A stretch of DNA of 64,000 nt from Panonychus citri (Eukaryota; Arthropoda; Arachnida; Trombidiformes; Tetranychidae), in NCBI RefSeq assembly GCF_014898815.1, contig NW_026515435.1:17371-81370 (forward strand), read 5' to 3'. The notes below the pieces were generated by a model. The model had not been told where the DNA came from. It ran no database searches and saw only the letters and a program-made list of their open reading frames with translations. Numbering within the stretch: position 1 is the first letter of the stretch; the number at the start of each line of letters is the position of its first letter. The position numbers and the translations under genes are program-made. Shown one piece after another: positions 27,965-37,718 of this stretch.

Positions 27965-28810
27965 TCTCGACCCTTTCCAATAGTTAGTTGAAACTTTCAG
28001 GTGTAAAACTCAACTGACACTTTACTATAGTTAATTGAAACTTTTGGGTGGAAAAGAATCAATCACGACCCTTTCAATAGTTAATTGAAACTCTTCTGGT
28101 GTAGAAAGAATCAATCTCTCTACCTTTACTATAGTTAATTGAAACTTTCGTCTGCAAGAATCAATCTCGACACTTTACTATAGTTAATTGAAACTTTGGG
28201 TGGAAAAGAATCAATCACGACCTTCTATGGTTAATTGAAACTGGGTAGAAAACTGATCTCACCCTTTGAGATGGTTTTGAAACTTCTGGGTCAAAAGAAT
28301 CAATCTCGACCCTTTACTATAGTTAACTGTCTTGGGTGGAAAGAATCAATCACGACCCTTTATATAGTTAATTGAAACTTTTGGAAAGAATCAATTCGAC
28401 CCTTTACTATAGTTAATTGAAACTTTTGGGTGGAAAAGAATCAATCTCGACCCTTTCCAATAGTTAGTTGAAACTTCTGTGGGAAACTCAATCTCGACAC
28501 TTTACTATGGTTAATTGAAACTTTTGGGTGGAAAAGAATAAATCACGACCCTTTACTATAGTTAATTGAAACTTTCTGGGTGCAAAAGAATCAATCTCGA
28601 CCCTTTTCAATAGTTAATTAAAACACTTTGGGTGTAAAAACTCAATCTCGACCCTTTGAGGTGGTTGATTGAAACTTTCTGGGTGAAAAGAATCAATCTC
28701 CCCTTTACTATAGTTAATTGAAACTTTTGGGTGGAAAGAATCAATCTCGACCTTACTATAGTTAATTGAAACTTTCTGGGTGCAAAGAATCAATCTCACC
28801 CTTTCAATAG
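27965..28810. repeat. 52-bp tandem satellite, block 3
   Basis: About 16-17 copies of the 52-bp unit, more eroded than in blocks 1 and 5; several units have lost 3-8 bases. Both middle variants are present. Confidence 0.9.
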
Positions 28811-29545
28811 TTATAAAAGCAAAAGCTCACAACCTATGAAAGTTGAGATGAAAAGTTAATATCTGATTTGGAGAAAATAAGGATCTGGGCCGTCTGGAAA
28901 TGGATAAGATCTTTCAGTATCAGTCTCGGTTGTTCACCAGCAGCAACTCATGAATAAAAGGTTTCGGAAAGTTGTTCCAAATTAATTAAGTTTCCTATTG
29001 AATAAACTGATTTGAGCATCACCATTAAATTAAATTAATCTGCTAATCCAAACAGATTCAAAGTTCAAGTTCAGGTAATTAATTTCAGCCATGACGATTA
29101 CAACTCGTTTTTAATCATAAAATAATTAATTTATTGATTATTTGTTGTTAACCCAATGTCCAATCAACTTTAAGCGTTTACAACGAGAAGTAAAAACTTT
29201 AACACTAATCAGTTGTTAATTGTTGGTTTGACATTTTAACCATCTCAATTCAATCAATTCACTAACATCAACCTAATTGTTACTATTAATATCTTTATCA
29301 TCATCGGAACACTGATCACAATTAAACTAATCAATCAATCGATTGAGATAATAAAGAAAGTTAATCTGCTCTTTCTGATAATGCTAATTAGTATTAAACT
29401 AATACTGATATACAAATCAACTCAATCTAAATTTAATGATCAAGTTATCTCTATAAGATTGTTTCTCAAAGTTAATTTGTTAATTAGTGGGTTAAATTAA
29501 CTCCAATCATCGTCATCATGAAATGAAATTTACCTCAAAAGTCAA
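28811..29545. repeat. 735-bp satellite module, copy 3
   Basis: Third copy of the module, with the same start and end as copies 1 and 2 and private small indels (for example around 28882-28900 and 29140-29150). Confidence 0.85.
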
Positions 29546-29754
29546 TCTCGACCCTTTCCAATAGTTAGTTGAAACTTCAGGTGTAAAACTCAATCTGACA
29601 CTTTACTATAGTTAATTGAAACTTTGGGTGGAAAAGAATCAATCACGACCCTTTTCAATAGTTAATTGAAACTGGGTGTAAAGAATCAATTCTACCCTTT
29701 ACTATAGTTAATTGAAACTTCTGGTAAAAGAATCAATCTCGACCCTTTCAATAG
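29546..29754. repeat. 52-bp tandem satellite, block 4
   Basis: About four copies of the 52-bp unit between module copies 3 and 4, in the same order of variants as block 2. Blocks 2 and 4 therefore look like products of duplicating one larger unit. Confidence 0.9.
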
Positions 29755-30494
29755 TTATAAAAAAAAGCTCACAACTATGAAAGTTGAGATGAAAAGTTAA
29801 TATCTGATTTGGAGAAAATAAGGATTCGGCCGTCTGAAGAAATGGATAAGATCTTTCAGTATCAGTCTTCGGTTGTTCACCAGCAGCAACTCATGAATAA
29901 AAAGGTTTCGGAAAGTTGTTCCAAATTAATTAAGTTTCCTATTGAATAAACTGATTTGAGCATCACCATTAAATTAAATTAATCTGCTAATCCAAACAGA
30001 TTCCCAAAGTTCAAGTTCAGGTAATTAATTTAGCCATGACGATTACAACTCGTTTTTAATCATAAAATAATTAATTTATTGATTATTTGGTTGTCTCCAA
30101 TGTCCAATCAACTTTAAGCGTTTACAACGAGAAGTAAAAACTTTAACAATAATTGTTGTTAATTGTTGGTTTGACATTTTAATCCATCTCAATTCAATCA
30201 ATTCACTAACATCAACCTAATTGTTACTATTAATATCTTTATCATCATCGGAACACTGATCACAATTAAACTAATCAATCAATCGATTGAGATAATAAAG
30301 AAAGTTAATTTGCCTCTTTCTGATAATGCTAATTAGTATTAAACTAATACTGATATACAAATCAACTCAATCTAAATTTAATGATCAAGTTATCTTCTAT
30401 AAGATTGTTTCTCAAAGTTAATTTACATGAATTAGTGGGTTAAATTAACTCCAATCATCGTCATCATGAAATGAAATTTACCTCAAAAGTCAAT
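29755..30494. repeat. 735-bp satellite module, copy 4
   Basis: Fourth copy of the module, one of the least damaged. Its coiled-coil-like frame can be followed with one base shift near the AAAAGTT run and continues through MNKKVSESCSKLIKFPIE. Confidence 0.85.
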
Positions 30495-31377
30495 CTCGAC
30501 CCTTTCCATTAGTTAGTTGAAACTTTCAGGGTGTAAAAACTCAATCTCGACACTTTACTATAGTTAATTGAAACTTTTGGGTGGAAAAGAATCAATCACG
30601 ACCCTTTTCAATAGTTAATTGAAACTTTCTGGGTGTAGAAAAGAATCAATCTCTACCCTTTACTATAGTTAATTGAAACTTTCTGGGTTCAAAAGAATCA
30701 ATCTCGACACTTTACTATAGTTAATTGAAACTTTTGGGTGGAAAAGAATCAATCACGACCCTTTACTATAGTTAATTGAAACTTTCTGGGTGCAAAAGAA
30801 TCAATCTCGACCCTTTTCAATAGTTAATTAAAACACTTTGGGTGTAAAAAACTCAATCTCGACCCTTTGAGATGGTTGTTTGAAACTTTCTGGGTGAAAA
30901 AAGAATCAATCTCGACCCTTTACTATAGTTAATTGAAACTTTCTGGGTGGAAAAGAATCAATCTCGACCCTTTTCTATGGTTAATTGAAACTTTCTGGGT
31001 GTAAAAAACTCGATCTCTACCCTTTGAGATGGTTGTTTGAAACTTTCTGGGTTCAAAAGAATCAATCTCGACCCTTTTCAATAGTTAATTGAAACTTTCT
31101 GGGTGAAAAAAGAATCAATCTCGACACTTTACTATAGTAAATTAAAACTTTCTGGGTGGAAAAGAATCAAGCTCGACCCTTTTCTATGGTTAATTGAAAC
31201 TTTCTGGGTGTAAAAAACTCGATCTCGACCCTTTGAGGTGGTTGATTGAAACTTTCTGGGTGAAGAGAATCAATCTCGACCCTTTGATATAGTTAATTAT
31301 CACTTTCTGGGTTCAAAAGAATCAATCTCGACCCTTTCCTATAGTTAATTATCACTTTCTGGGTGTAAAAAACTCGA
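30495..31377. repeat. 52-bp tandem satellite, block 5
   Basis: About 17 well-preserved copies of the 52-bp unit with both middle variants. The array ends abruptly at AAAAAACTCGACGCC, after which the sequence is unique. Confidence 0.93.
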
Positions 31378-32056
31378 CGCCACCTAGTTCACACAGTATA
31401 GTCTCAAATTAATAGCTATGAGCACCAGTTTAGGCCAAAATAATTTCTTTAAGTTTGACCTTGAAATGTCCTTGACCTTTATATTCGACCTTGAATATCT
31501 CACATACAAAATTTTGTGTGAATCTAATAAGCATTTCGTATGGTATTAGCATTTATATGGTAAAATTCATTTTAGACCGCCTGAAAGTATACTTGCTACC
31601 TACATATAATCTCCAACTTTTTCTTGAACTCTTATATGCATGTACATCACATATAAAAATCATAGGTCTGAAACAACTCATTAAGTTACTATAAAACTTC
31701 TTATTTACCCATAGACTTCAATGCAAAAATACGTTTTCATCTAACTGTAACTTTCGACACAGATGTTTCCGCGGGAAATAATTTTTGTCATAGACATAGA
31801 ATGTTACAAAGATTATATATATGAAGTATGAAGTCGATCCTGTTAGGGATGTGTTCTAGAGATTAGCCAAAAATTTCATCTTCATCAGTAAAAATGTTAT
31901 TATCTCGATGACAGGTAACCCTCTTCATCCATAATCATCCTCATCCTCATCCTCATCTCCATCCTCATCTTCATTTTTACCTTGTTTTCTCACAAATCAT
32001 CTTGTACTAATCATAAATCTAAAGTCCATTGAAAATCGATTAAAGAATGAATTTCG
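31378..32056. other. Noncoding DNA between satellite block 5 and module copy 5
   Basis: A moderately complex sequence without a conserved frame. It includes a TTACCCATAGACTTCAATGC segment near 31710 that may belong to the same dispersed-repeat class as the left flank of the satellite (about 25120). A short CATCCT/CATCTC-rich tract lies near 31930-31970. Confidence 0.4.
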
Positions 32057-32794
32057 TTATAAAAGCAAAAAGCTCACAACTATGAAAGTTGAGATGAAAA
32101 GAATATCTGATTTGAGAAAATAAGGATTCGGCCGTCTGAAGAAATGGATAAGATCTTTCAGTATCAGTCTTCGGTTGTTCACCAGCAGCAACTCATGAAT
32201 AAAAGGTTTCGGAAAGTTGTTCCAAATTAATTAAGTTTCCTATTGAATAAACTGATTTGAGCATCACCATTAAATTAAATTAATCTGCTAATCCAAACAG
32301 ATTCCCAAAGTTCAAGTTCAGGTAATTAATTTCAGCCATGACGATTACAACTCGTTTTTAATCATAAAATAATTAATTTATTGATTATTTGGTTGTCTCC
32401 AATGTCCAATCAACTTTAAGCGTTTACAACGAAGTAAAAACTTTAACACTAATCAGTTGTTAATTGTTGGTTTGACATTTTAATCCATCTCAATTCAATC
32501 AATTCACTAACATCAACCTAATTGTTACTATTAATATCTTTATCATCATCGGAACACTGATCACAATTAAACTAATCAATCAATCGATTGAGATAATAAA
32601 GAAAGTTAATTTGCCTCTTTCTGATAATGCTAATTAGTATTAAACTAATACTGATATACAAATCAACTCAATCTAAATTTAATGATCAAGTTATCTTCTA
32701 TAAGATTGTTTCTCAAAGTTAATTTACATGAATTAGTGGGTTAAATTAACTCCAATCATCGTCATCATGAAATGAAATTTACCTCAAAAGTCAA
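32057..32794. repeat. 735-bp module, copy 5, free of satellite flanks
   Basis: The same module as copies 1-4, but neither flank is 52-bp satellite: the left side is AATGAATTTCG and the right side continues as TATTGAGTTAACTGC. It may be the founding copy from which the satellite-embedded ones were made, or a dispersed derivative. Confidence 0.85.
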
Positions 32795-32964
32795 TTATTG
32801 AGTTAACTGCTAGAAGTATCGAGAAAATTAATTTACTAAATACCTTCCAGGCTTATAATCATGTCTGATTATTGGGTGTTAATTGCTTTCTCTATGATTT
32901 ATCAACTAGACAATTAAAGTTATCCCAACAATCAAGGATTAACAAAAGTTAACTTAATTTTCTC

Positions 32965-33160
32965 TCATCTTTTCCAAACGAATTTTCAGCAAAACAATGG
33001 TAAAGTCCGTCGTCTTCACATCAGCTGATGAAACGGTCATGATACTTTTAGTTCCTTCTTTATTTGAGCATCGGTAATTGAATATCTCGAGGGATCGACT
33101 TTATCAATTGGAGTTGAATCTCTGAACCATTTGATTGTAACTGGTTGATCTCCATGGATC
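32965..33160 (-). pseudogene. Ig domain fragment, Dscam-like
   Basis: Read on the minus strand, this encodes most of an I-set immunoglobulin domain: GDQPVTIKWFRD (strand C with the core Trp), a loop with DPSRYSITDAQ, then MTVSSAD and DDGLYHCFAENSFGKDERK (the D-x-G/A-x-Y-x-C signature). The two halves are in different frames, with single-base shifts near 33052 and 33023, the latter fitting a lost G. The sequence resembles Dscam/Sdk-type cell-adhesion proteins. It directly abuts the Notch-ligand fragment with no splice acceptor I can identify, so it looks like a rearranged piece and not part of a working gene. Confidence 0.6.
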
Positions 33161-33164
33161 TCCA

Positions 33165-33828
33165 ATCAGAATGTATTAGCAATGATTCTTGGAATTCTTG
33201 ACGAAGAATACGATCCTTAGCAACATATCGATCTAAAAAAGAACATGATGAAAATAATAATATCATGAAAAGAAAAATAAAGAAAAAGAGAATTATAAGA
33301 AAGTATTCATAAGAAATGATAGTGGTAAAAGATTAAAATTATTGTAAAGTTAGATGAATAGAATTTAGTTCTTACCTGAGTTGAAACCTTCTATTATAAG
33401 TGAAAAATCACGAGCCCATGAAAAGTTTAACTTAATTTGATGAATTTTATCATATTCACCTGGAGAAATGTTGTCTCACCAAAAGAACACTCATGGTCAT
33501 AAGTGACAATTCTCTCATAATGTCGAAGACAAACTTTGAAAAAGGTAGTACCAAGTGATTTACCTTTAATCTCTGGAACAATATTAACTTCAAAAATTGT
33601 ATCAGCAGTGATGATTTGGGAAAAGTTGGTTATTGATTGCAAAAAAAAGAGAGCAAAAATTTCAAAAGAATAAGTCTTGAGAGAAGGTGAAGTCACATTT
33701 ATATACAGACCAACACAGAAGATTTGGAAAACGTGATGTGTTATGTTGATGTTTAAATTGATGTTTGTTATAAATGATGAGACACATGAAATCTCAAAAA
33801 GAAATGGACAAATGAACCGATGATTCAC
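33165..33828 (-). pseudogene. DSL Notch-ligand N-terminal (MNNL) fragment
   Basis: The minus-strand exon 33376-33828 begins with a hydrophobic segment that could be a signal peptide (EIFALFFLQSITNFSQ). It then runs IFEVNIVPE and TTFFKVCLRHYE ... YDHECSFGETTF, the core signature of the N-terminal domain of Delta/Jagged ligands. One base shift near 33440 leads to LNFSWARDFSLIIEGFNS. A GT donor follows (exon end 33376). The next exon starts at 33232 after an AG, in matching phase, with DRYVAKDRIL ... LLIHSDW, equivalent to the end of the MNNL domain. The DSL and EGF domains that should follow are absent; an Ig-domain fragment follows instead. The family is recognised with good confidence; calling it a broken copy is inference. 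Confidence 0.65.
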
Positions 33829-34683
33829 TTGTTACAGTTGATGGGGTTCAATCTCCAAGTCACTCCGATACCAAATCAAGTGATGATGAGAACTTTCTTG
33901 GGAACAGAGTTTTTCTGTCATCAATCCAAGTTTCCAATTACTAATAGTTAATTGGTTAATTTTCTGTTAATTTGGTAATTGAATTACAATTTAACGTTTA
34001 GAAGTTGTTTACATTGTACATAAGTTTTCAATTTTTAATTACAAAAAAAAGAATTCAAATTAGTCATAGTTTCATTTCATGATGTTGATTGATTCAGTTA
34101 CTGTTTTGAATCTCGCGGCTTTTAAAAATAAAAAACATCAAATGGGTCTGGGCAAAGAGTAGAGGTTTTAAAAACCTGGTTTTTACTCTTTAGGTTATTT
34201 TTGAATATCAAAACATCTCCTATTCTTGTTCATCTGATGAATCATCAGTGATGATAAATTGTGCCTACGCAGCCTACCTAAAAGCGCCTCTCTCAAGAAT
34301 TTAACTAAATCTGTAGACCTCATCACCTTTAGACAGTCTCTCTCGAGCTCCCTTCAATTATCATGTAGTCCATTCAACAAAACCAAAGCCGTTCCTCATG
34401 GTTGACTCAAAATGACCGACAGTCAAATTGTCATTCAATCGACTTGCCTGTAATCACTCCTCTGTCAATGTTTGTCACGCTGATTCAGGTACGTTTCATC
34501 AGACTCATCTTCATCCGCAATCAGTTCAATCGCCAGCGGATTTACCTATTGGTCCTTCACCAGCACCTTTATATTCATTAAGTTCACTATCCACATCTTC
34601 ATTAACATCATTATCATTATCACCAATTCCACCATCACATCCCTTTCATCTTCATCAACATTGTTTCAATTTTATGCCATGAC
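33829..34683. other. Spacer between divergent gene fragments
   Basis: Separates the minus-strand Notch-ligand piece from the plus-strand ferrochelatase piece. It holds an imperfect palindrome near 34157-34195 (AAAGAGTA ... TACTCTTT). It also holds an 84-codon Ser/Pro/His-rich frame (34428-34679) that could be an intracellular segment of teneurin or another protein, but has no identifying motif. It could also be a promoter region. Confidence 0.4.
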
Positions 34684-35080
34684 ATTTTTATGCTCAACAT
34701 GGGAGGACCTAAGAATTCAGAGGAAGTCGAACCGTTTTTGACCAAATTGTTTCTTGATCGTGATATTATGACTCTTCCAATGTGAGAGTAAGTTAATTGT
34801 CGTCTCAATGTTTAATTTTGGTCGTTTGCTTACACCTTGTTCATCTTTTCTTGGTTAGTAAATTAGGTCCATGGATCGTCAAGAGACAAGCACCCAAAGT
34901 TGCTAAAAAATATAATCAAATCGGGAGTGGATCACCAATCAGAGACTGGACTGGTGAACAGGGATCTTTAATGACCAAAATTTTAGATGAAATAAGTCCA
35001 GAAAAGGGTCCTCATAGACATTATATCGGATTCCGCTATGCTAACCCTTTAACTGAGGACACGATCACTCAAGTGGAAAG
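34684..35080 (+). pseudogene. Ferrochelatase, two N-terminal exons only
   Basis: Ferrochelatase inserts iron into protoporphyrin IX in mitochondria, the last step of haem synthesis. Exon 34684-34787 encodes MLNMGGP ... FLTKLFLDRDIMTLPM. Exon 34859-35080 encodes KLGPWIVKRQAPKV, GSGSPIRDWT and HYIGFRYANPLTEDTI, all diagnostic. Introns are GT-AG and phases agree (GA|T). An in-frame TGA stands at 34783-34785, where the family has Gln/Arg, just before the donor. The next exon (the QYPQYSCSTTG region) and the whole catalytic C-terminal half are missing from the following 900 bp, where teneurin-like sequence begins. The upstream targeting peptide is not identifiable. Family identity is very secure; loss of function is inferred from the stop and the missing exons. 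Confidence 0.85.
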
Positions 35081-35435
35081 GTATTTGTATGGTCGTTTTA
35101 TTACTTTATTTCCTCTTAATTAACAATCAGTCATCCGTTTTATGAACTAACCAAATATTTTATCTTTCTTTTCAAACTCTACAGTGATTCATGATCCATT
35201 GATCCATCATGATTAATTCCATGTATCAGAATGTAATTAATAACTGTCCATAACCGTCCAACAGTTTTCTTAATGATTTTAAGGCCATTTTCAACGAGAT
35301 TTTATTGAGCTTATATTTAGCATTTATTGGACCAAAATCTCGAAATGGTCTCAAAAATTGCTCTCTTGCAAGAGTCTACCCTCTTCTTATTCTTTCAAAG
35401 AATTTCTTTGGTAACTCCTTCTCATCATTTTCTGG

Positions 35436-35715
35436 TTGGAAAAGGAAAGAACAATTTATTTCCAGTTCTTTTCAATCGGAGATGATAAGACGATGAATAG
35501 GTCACATCACCACTGTTATGGTTTACTCCCAAACCACTCATATACCGTACGTGAACCTTTCCCAAGTATTTACAAATCTGTGGATAAACCATCGGTCTAT
35601 TCTAAAGTGAAAATGTCTCTTGAGATGTGCCGCAATCACCAGTGGAATTCTAACATTAATTTTATCTGGAGTATTAACTTATACACTTTACTTAATTTCT
35701 CTTAATTATAACAAA
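35436..35715 (+). pseudogene. Possible teneurin juxtamembrane and transmembrane segment
   Basis: Two frames joined by a one-base shift near 35620 read PSIYKSVDKPSVYSKVKMSL and then RCAAITSGILTLILSGVLTY, a single hydrophobic helix preceded by basic residues. That suits a type II membrane protein such as teneurin, whose EGF exons begin 250 bp downstream. The helix itself carries no family signature, so assignment rests on position. If it is teneurin, the exons for EGF repeats 1-5 that should lie between are absent. Confidence 0.4.
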
Positions 35716-35966
35716 AGTGCGTCCATTTTGAAGATTTTGGTGATTTTCTCTTCTTTTTCAAAATTTATTCTTTTGAAGAACAAGAAAATTATTCTTTTCT
35801 CTTTGTTGGAATATGTTTAAAATGGTGACTTAGTGTTTGTCGAGTGTCTTTTTCTTGGCTATTTTGGAATTTTTGTTTCTTCGCTTTTTTCTCGCCGTGA
35901 CAATTTTTCAATAGTTTCGATTATTTTTATAAGAATTTATTAATTTATTTTGTGGGTTTATTACAG

Positions 35967-36152
35967 AAAAATGTGACCTCGATTGTGGACCCAATGGAAA
36001 CTGTCAAAGTGATCGGTGTGTTTGTAATGAAGGTTGGACTGGATTGAAATGTGAACAACGTTTATGTGACCGTCGGTGTTTGAATCATGGTCAGTGTTAC
36101 AATGGAACTTGTTTCTGTCACCAAGGATGGAACGGAAAATTGTGTACATTAG
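35967..36152 (+). pseudogene. Teneurin exon: two EGF repeats
   Basis: Bounded by a clean acceptor (TTACAG) and donor (TTAG|GTAAAA). It encodes two EGF repeats with the teneurin-specific pattern CDLDCGPNGNC ... RLCDRRCLNHGQC ... CFCHQGWNGKLCT, closest to the sixth and seventh repeats of insect Ten-m. These repeats help teneurins dimerise at synapses. The exon is intact. It is called a fragment because its neighbours are damaged and most of the gene is missing. Confidence 0.8.
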
Positions 36153-36235
36153 GTAAAACTATCACCATGTTTAGAAAATTATTATAAATATTATCTTGGT
36201 GCTCATGTGAAATTTTCTTGTTCCGTTTTAAACAG

Positions 36236-36304
36236 AGGGTTGTCCTCGAAATTGTAACGATCGTGGAGCTTGTGTTGAGCAAAATGGTGAATATTTTGTT
36301 CCTG
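36236..36304 (+). pseudogene. Teneurin exon: eighth EGF repeat, broken
   Basis: Follows an AACAG acceptor and reads EGCPRNCNDRGACVEQNGEYF, matching the start of the last teneurin EGF repeat. A one-base shift in the TTTTG run is needed to continue to CSC. The remainder of the repeat (GW-x-G-x-x-C) is not found; the sequence passes into AT-rich noncoding DNA. Confidence 0.65.
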
Positions 36305-36511
36305 TAATGTCGATGTAAAATCGATTGATTTAGATATTTTTCTTCTATTCTTTTTCTAAATCAATGTTTATTGTTGAATAATTTAAGGCTCATTAACTGT
36401 AGATTGATTGAAATCTATCCAAGATTCATTTTCTTTGTTTTCTAATTCTTCCTTATTCTTATTCCTATTTTTGTCTTTTGTTTTCTCTCATTTTCTATCA
36501 TCATTTTATAG

Positions 36512-36716
36512 CCAAGTTTCTGTTATTCGTGGTCAGATAATCTCTCCTCAGGCAATGGCCTAATGGGGTTAGAGGTGTTGTCAATGATCAATATTTGGGT
36601 ATTGTTGTTCCTGAGATGCAGGTTGGTTTGATATTATGGTTAACGGTGGTTCTGCAGTGACCCTTGACGGTTGGATCCATTTAAACCAATCCAACGAACA
36701 GTTTTCCCCTTGCATC
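36512..36716 (+). pseudogene. Teneurin exon truncated by telomeric repeat
   Basis: After a TATAG acceptor the frames read SVIRGQIISPQAMA, then GLMG, then DAGWFDIMVNGGSAVTL, then DPFKPIQRTVF. These match in order the teneurin segment between the EGF repeats and the beta-propeller/YD shell. At least three frame shifts and one in-frame TGA (where the family has Arg in TRD) interrupt it. About 60-70 residues expected between the last EGF repeat and this exon are missing. The exon has no donor: it runs straight into GGTTAGG repeats at 36717. Confidence 0.75.
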
Positions 36717-36733
36717 GGTTAGGTTAGGTTAGG
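36717..36733 (+). repeat. TTAGG telomeric repeats (about 3 units)
   Basis: GGTTAGGTTAGGTTAGG lies between the teneurin fragment and the T-run of element A. TTAGG is the ancestral arthropod telomere repeat. The G-rich strand reads 5' to 3' toward higher coordinates, so the chromosome end would be to the right if this is a real telomeric tract. Confidence 0.9.
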
Positions 36734-36786
36734 TTTTTTTTTACGGTTGAAAAGCAAGTTTATTTATAATTTTTCCATGAATGAGT

Positions 36787-36804
36787 ACCCACCTTTCGGC
36801 GGGT
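36787..36804 (-). other. 3'-terminal hairpin of element A (GAAA tetraloop)
   Basis: In the sense strand ACCCGCC-GAAA-GGUGGGU forms a 7-pair stem with one G-U pair and a GNRA loop closed by C-G. It sits about 45 bases from the poly(A), upstream of an AATAAA. Such hairpins are used by some LINE reverse transcriptases to recognise their own RNA; that role here is inference. Confidence 0.6.
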
Positions 36805-37718
36805 GCAGGGTACATATAATTGAGGATGCGAGGAGGGGAACAGTCGACCATGCGACTTTACAAACGACATCATTCTTTTTCGAATGGTCGAGTGGTCGCT
36901 TTTCGGTTAGTCGTAGGGTTGAGTGTTTGAAGTGTTCATTTGGTTGAGGGTTTGAGATTGGAAGGTTCACAGGTTGGTTCGGGTTTGAGATTGCAGATAA
37001 TCAAGTAGTTGTGAGGTTTATAAAAATGAGTGATTTACATAATTTGATCTTTGTTTTGAAGGAAGTGCTGAAATGAGGAGGCGAGGGGATGAGGAAATGA
37101 AAGAGTGAGGAGGTGAACAGGGGAATGATTATGAACAAGCTCATTTTGGATTGTTCGCTTGGTGACATTTGAATGGGTGACCGGTCGAGACTTTGGTGGT
37201 TGGGTTGTTTGCAGGTTCACATGTGACCCTACGAACGAGCAAGACTTCCACCAGTCAAGGTGACCAGGCAGTGAGTAAGGACACGCAGAGCATGTGAACA
37301 GTCTAACGACTGAACAGATGAGAGTGCAAGTTCCGACTCACTGCCTGGTAAGGTGGTGTGTTGGCTGAGTGAACTGTTTGCCTCCTGACGGATGAGACAT
37401 TGAGTTGCTCTCGAACCCATAAGTAGTTCAGACATTCAACCACCGGTTTGGTGGTCGAGTTGTAGGGTGGAATAGTGGAGAGTTGAACCGTTCAGTTTAT
37501 TTCAAAATTTTAATGTGCCATCAATATGATTAAATTGAAAGTAAAGTATAAGAGAAAAGAGAGCTCATAGCATCAGTTGGCTTTTATTTAAATTGGACTG
37601 TTTATTTGGGTTAGTTTTGCATATGATTTGGTTTGTTTGCTATTCTAGGGGGTTAGTTTGTTTGCATGGCCGAGCGTGGAGAGGGAGAATGGGTTTTAAT
37701 GCATGAGGAGAATGGAGG

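Noticed and set aside
28614..28799. Minus-strand frame with repeated VSINYSK-VEIDSFHP units, looking like a repeat protein
   Set aside because: It is the translation of the 52-bp satellite in one frame; the frame is lost in most units because of indels and the unit length is not a multiple of three.
34157..34195. Palindrome AAAGAGTA ... TACTCTTT with inner GGTTTTAAAAACC as a possible regulatory hairpin or transposon end
   Set aside because: Short, AT-rich and single; no matching end or target duplication nearby.
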